Shown here piece after piece: positions 61,411-64,000 of a stretch of DNA of 64,000 nt. The position numbers and the translations under genes were made by a program. Below the pieces are notes generated by a model that worked only from the letters and a program-made list of their open reading frames with translations, was not told where the DNA came from and did not search any database. Source of the DNA: Pardosa pseudoannulata (lineage: Eukaryota > Arthropoda > Arachnida > Araneae > Lycosidae). Numbering within the stretch: position 1 is the stretch's first letter; the number at the start of each line of letters is the position of its first letter. The stretch lies in NCBI GenBank assembly GCA_032207245.1, contig CM063500.1, forward strand, positions 65,405,494 through 65,469,493, read 5' to 3'.

Positions 61411-64000
61411 TCAGGTGGGAAAAGATGATGAAATGTGAGGCCAAGGCTTCATATGATCGGCTGCGGTCGATGTAGTATTGGGTCCGGGATGTTGACCTAG
61501 CTTTCGCACATCATATCTGTCGTTTGTCTTCACTGAAGTAACTTCGTAGGGACCGTAAAATTTTGAGTACAATTTGGAACCAGTCGAAAATTGTGTTTTT
61601 TGAATAGCTACTGTGTCACCAATCTTGTAAGTATTTGGTTTTTTTCGACGTTTGTTGTATTGAATTTGGGAACGCTTTTGATGTTCGAGAATATTTTTTC
61701 TTGCTGTGTCTCGGAGGTTATGTTTTTCTTGCATGATGATGTTTGAATACTCTTCGTCCAATATTTGTTTGATACGTAAATCTTCTTTATTTTTCATTTT
61801 GATTCCAATCATTAGCTCAAATGGGGTAAAATGCGTGGTCGTCGAGGTGGTACTATTTAATATTCTTTGGACGTCGGGAACAAATTTAAACCATTTTGCT
61901 GGATCGTCGATGGATAGTTTAGCTAGTACAGGTAGTAAAACTCCTTGTAAACGCTCTACCTGGCCGTTGCCTCTTGGTATACCGGTAGTAATTACTGCGT
62001 GATCGATGTTTTCTTGGGAGCAATATTCAGCGAAATCGGAGGATGTAAAAGCTGAACCACGATCTGATATGATTCGTGATGGGTTACCAAATGTAATACT
62101 TTGCAGTTTGAGCTTTTCAATTGCATCGCGGGATGCTGTTGATTTGACGGGATATAACCACGTAAACTTGGTGAAAGCATCTACGACACTGAAAATGTAT
62201 TGATAAGTCTTGTTCGTCGTCGGGAGTGGTCCTAGAAAGTCAATATGGTATGTTGATAATGGAATGTCACCTTTCGGAATGGAGTGTAAAAGACCTTCTT
62301 TCTTTCCACGTTTTTTGTTACAAAGGATGCACTCGATACAATTGGCAATTACATTCTCAATCTGTCGTCGGGCTTGTGGAATGTAAAAATCTTGACTGAA
62401 AAGGTCTTGAGTTTTAGCAACTGCGAAATGGCCTTTGTTGTGAATTAAGCGTATGATCTCAGTTTGCATGATTTGGGGTACAACAATTAATTCACGATCT
62501 TTCTCGATTTTGTAAACAAGGTTATTTTTTAGTATATGTTCGGAGTCTTGTCCGGTTTTAATTAGGATTTTGAGTGTTTTGATGTAGTCATCTTCGCTTT
62601 GCGCTTTAGAGATTTGTGATGTAAGATCTGCATCAAGACATGTCGTTAAGTAAACGGGATTTCGACTTAAAGCGTCGGCATGTTGTAAAAATTTTCCAGG
62701 ACGGTGTATAATTTCAAAATCGAATTCGTCCAAATACATTGCCCATCTGGCAATTTTGGGGGTAAGATCTCTTTTTTGCAATGTTTGCTGGAAAGCAGCG
62801 CAGTCAGTCACGATTTTAAATTTGCTTCCTAAAAGATAATTTCGAAATTTCTTTACCGCTTCAATAACGGCAAGTGCTTCAAGCTCGTAGCTAGAATATT
62901 TTGACTGCTGTGGCGAGGTCTTCCTACTCATATAATGTATGGGATGCCACTTGTCATCATCATCGGATTTTTGTAATAGGACAGCACCAAGGCCAAAAGA
63001 ACTTGCGTCTGTGTGCAATTCTAGAGGTGAATTTTGGTTAAAAATATGCAAAACTGGTTGATTCGAAAGAGAATCCTTGAGGGCAAGAAAAGCTTGATGT
63101 TGTTCAGGGCCAAAATGGAAAGATGCGTCATTTCTGAGCATATCAGACAAAGGTCGCGCAATCAGTGAGTAATTCTTTATGAATTTTCGAAAATATCCTG
63201 TTAAGCCCAGGAAACTTTGAACCTGTTTCAACGTCTTCGGCAAAGGAAAATTTTGAACGGCAAGTGTTTTCGACGGTGATGGTTTGATTGTGTTATTCTC
63301 GATTACATATCCAAGAAATTCAATGCGGCGCTGTAAGAATTGGCATTTCTTAAGATTCAAAATTAAACCAAAGTCCGATGCTACTTCTAATACACGTTGT
63401 AATTTTTGGAGACCGTCGGCTTCATCCTGTGAGGGTATTATGATATCGTCCATGTAGATGATAACGATTTTTTCACGAATGAGATCGCGAAACACTCTGG
63501 AAACAAATCTTTGGAAGACACTAGGACTATTGGAGAGACCAAACGGGACTTTCAAAAACTCATATTGGCCTTCGTGGGTGACGAACGAGGTGTATTTTGT
63601 GCTGTTAGGGTTCATCGAAACATGGAAAAAACCGTTCTTCAAATCAAGCGAGCTAAACACTTTGGCTTGTTGCAACTGGTCCAAAGCTTCGTCAATGAGC
63701 GGGATGGGAAATTTATCTCGAATTATTTTTTTGTTAAGGCGTCTATAATCCACGCAAAGTCGGTATAAGCCATTTTTCTTCTTACACAGAACGATGGGGG
63801 AAGCATAATCAGAACAACTATTCGCAATTATGCCAGCGTCTAACCATTCCTGTATCTGTTTTTCAACAATTTTTTGTTCCGCAAATGGCAATCTACGAGG
63901 TCTTTGGGCCACTGGGACATCATCTGTCAAAATTAGAGTCATTTGTAAATCAGTTTGTTTAGTTCCACGAGGCTTGTAATTATTTATCAGGGTTGACAAC
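61411..64000 (-). mobile_element. Ty3/gypsy Pol: reverse transcriptase, RNase H, integrase (partial)
   Basis: 862 unbroken codons on the minus strand, open to the window edge; the first codon in frame there is TTG, so the true start and the protease/Gag part lie outside. In order: RT (about 35-230) with FSSLDLKNGF and the YMDD catalytic box at 182-185; FLGYVI and the GLTGYFRKFI thumb; RNase H (about 325-450) with HTDAS (D331), YELEAL, VTDC (D399) and HADALSR (D442); integrase HHCC zinc site H520, H524, C554, C557; catalytic D587, D646 and E682; and a GPY module (GPYEV at 816). RT-RNase H-integrase order defines Ty3/gypsy. It copies its RNA and integrates the DNA product. Every catalytic residue I looked for is present, so this copy is young or still active. 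Confidence 0.95.

Overview
This is a slice of a large, AT-rich animal genome, with spliced genes, kilobase-scale introns and dense transposons. There are no bacterial features. Animal-type IARS1, a THAP domain, mariner, hAT, piggyBac and Ty3/gypsy elements and tRNA-derived SINEs fit an invertebrate. An arthropod, perhaps a spider or other arachnid, is my best guess, but nothing here proves the species.

About 1-48,800 (+ strand) holds the 3' three-fifths of one gene, cytosolic isoleucyl-tRNA synthetase (IARS1). I recovered 18 consecutive coding exons by reading GT/AG junctions and protein similarity. Their phases join without a break to 744 codons plus a stop at 48773-48775. They cover the KMSKS-type catalytic end, the anticodon-binding domain and a C-terminal appendage. 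The N-terminal part lies upstream of the window. Introns run from about 100 bp to over 6 kb, and most of their length is transposon sequence.

The introns show many nested insertions that can be dated relative to each other from target-site duplications (TSDs). Most striking is a family with CAGACAC/GTGTCTG ends. Its five copies all have exact 6-bp TSDs. They share T/C-rich ends with a splice-acceptor-like tract, and four carry an internal tRNA-derived SINE. Two of the five sit at the identical site inside a second transposon (ends CAWGGTTCGTAC, 5-bp TSD), so the pair moved as a composite. Tigger/pogo, hAT, piggyBac-like and TTAA elements, SINEs, LTR-like repeats and a LINE fragment fill much of the rest.

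About 48,800-60,900 is intergenic. It holds back-to-back TTAA elements, TA-flanked and hAT MITEs, a second copy of the hAT seen in the IARS1 intron, a TTAA element inverted relative to its intronic sister, and long (TA)n arrays. At 59.2-59.9 kb (minus) a THAP zinc-finger exon runs in frame into a 5'-truncated, broken mariner transposase.

About 60,878-64,000 (minus) is the 3' end of a Ty3/gypsy retrotransposon with an unbroken RT-RNase H-integrase reading frame running off the window edge.
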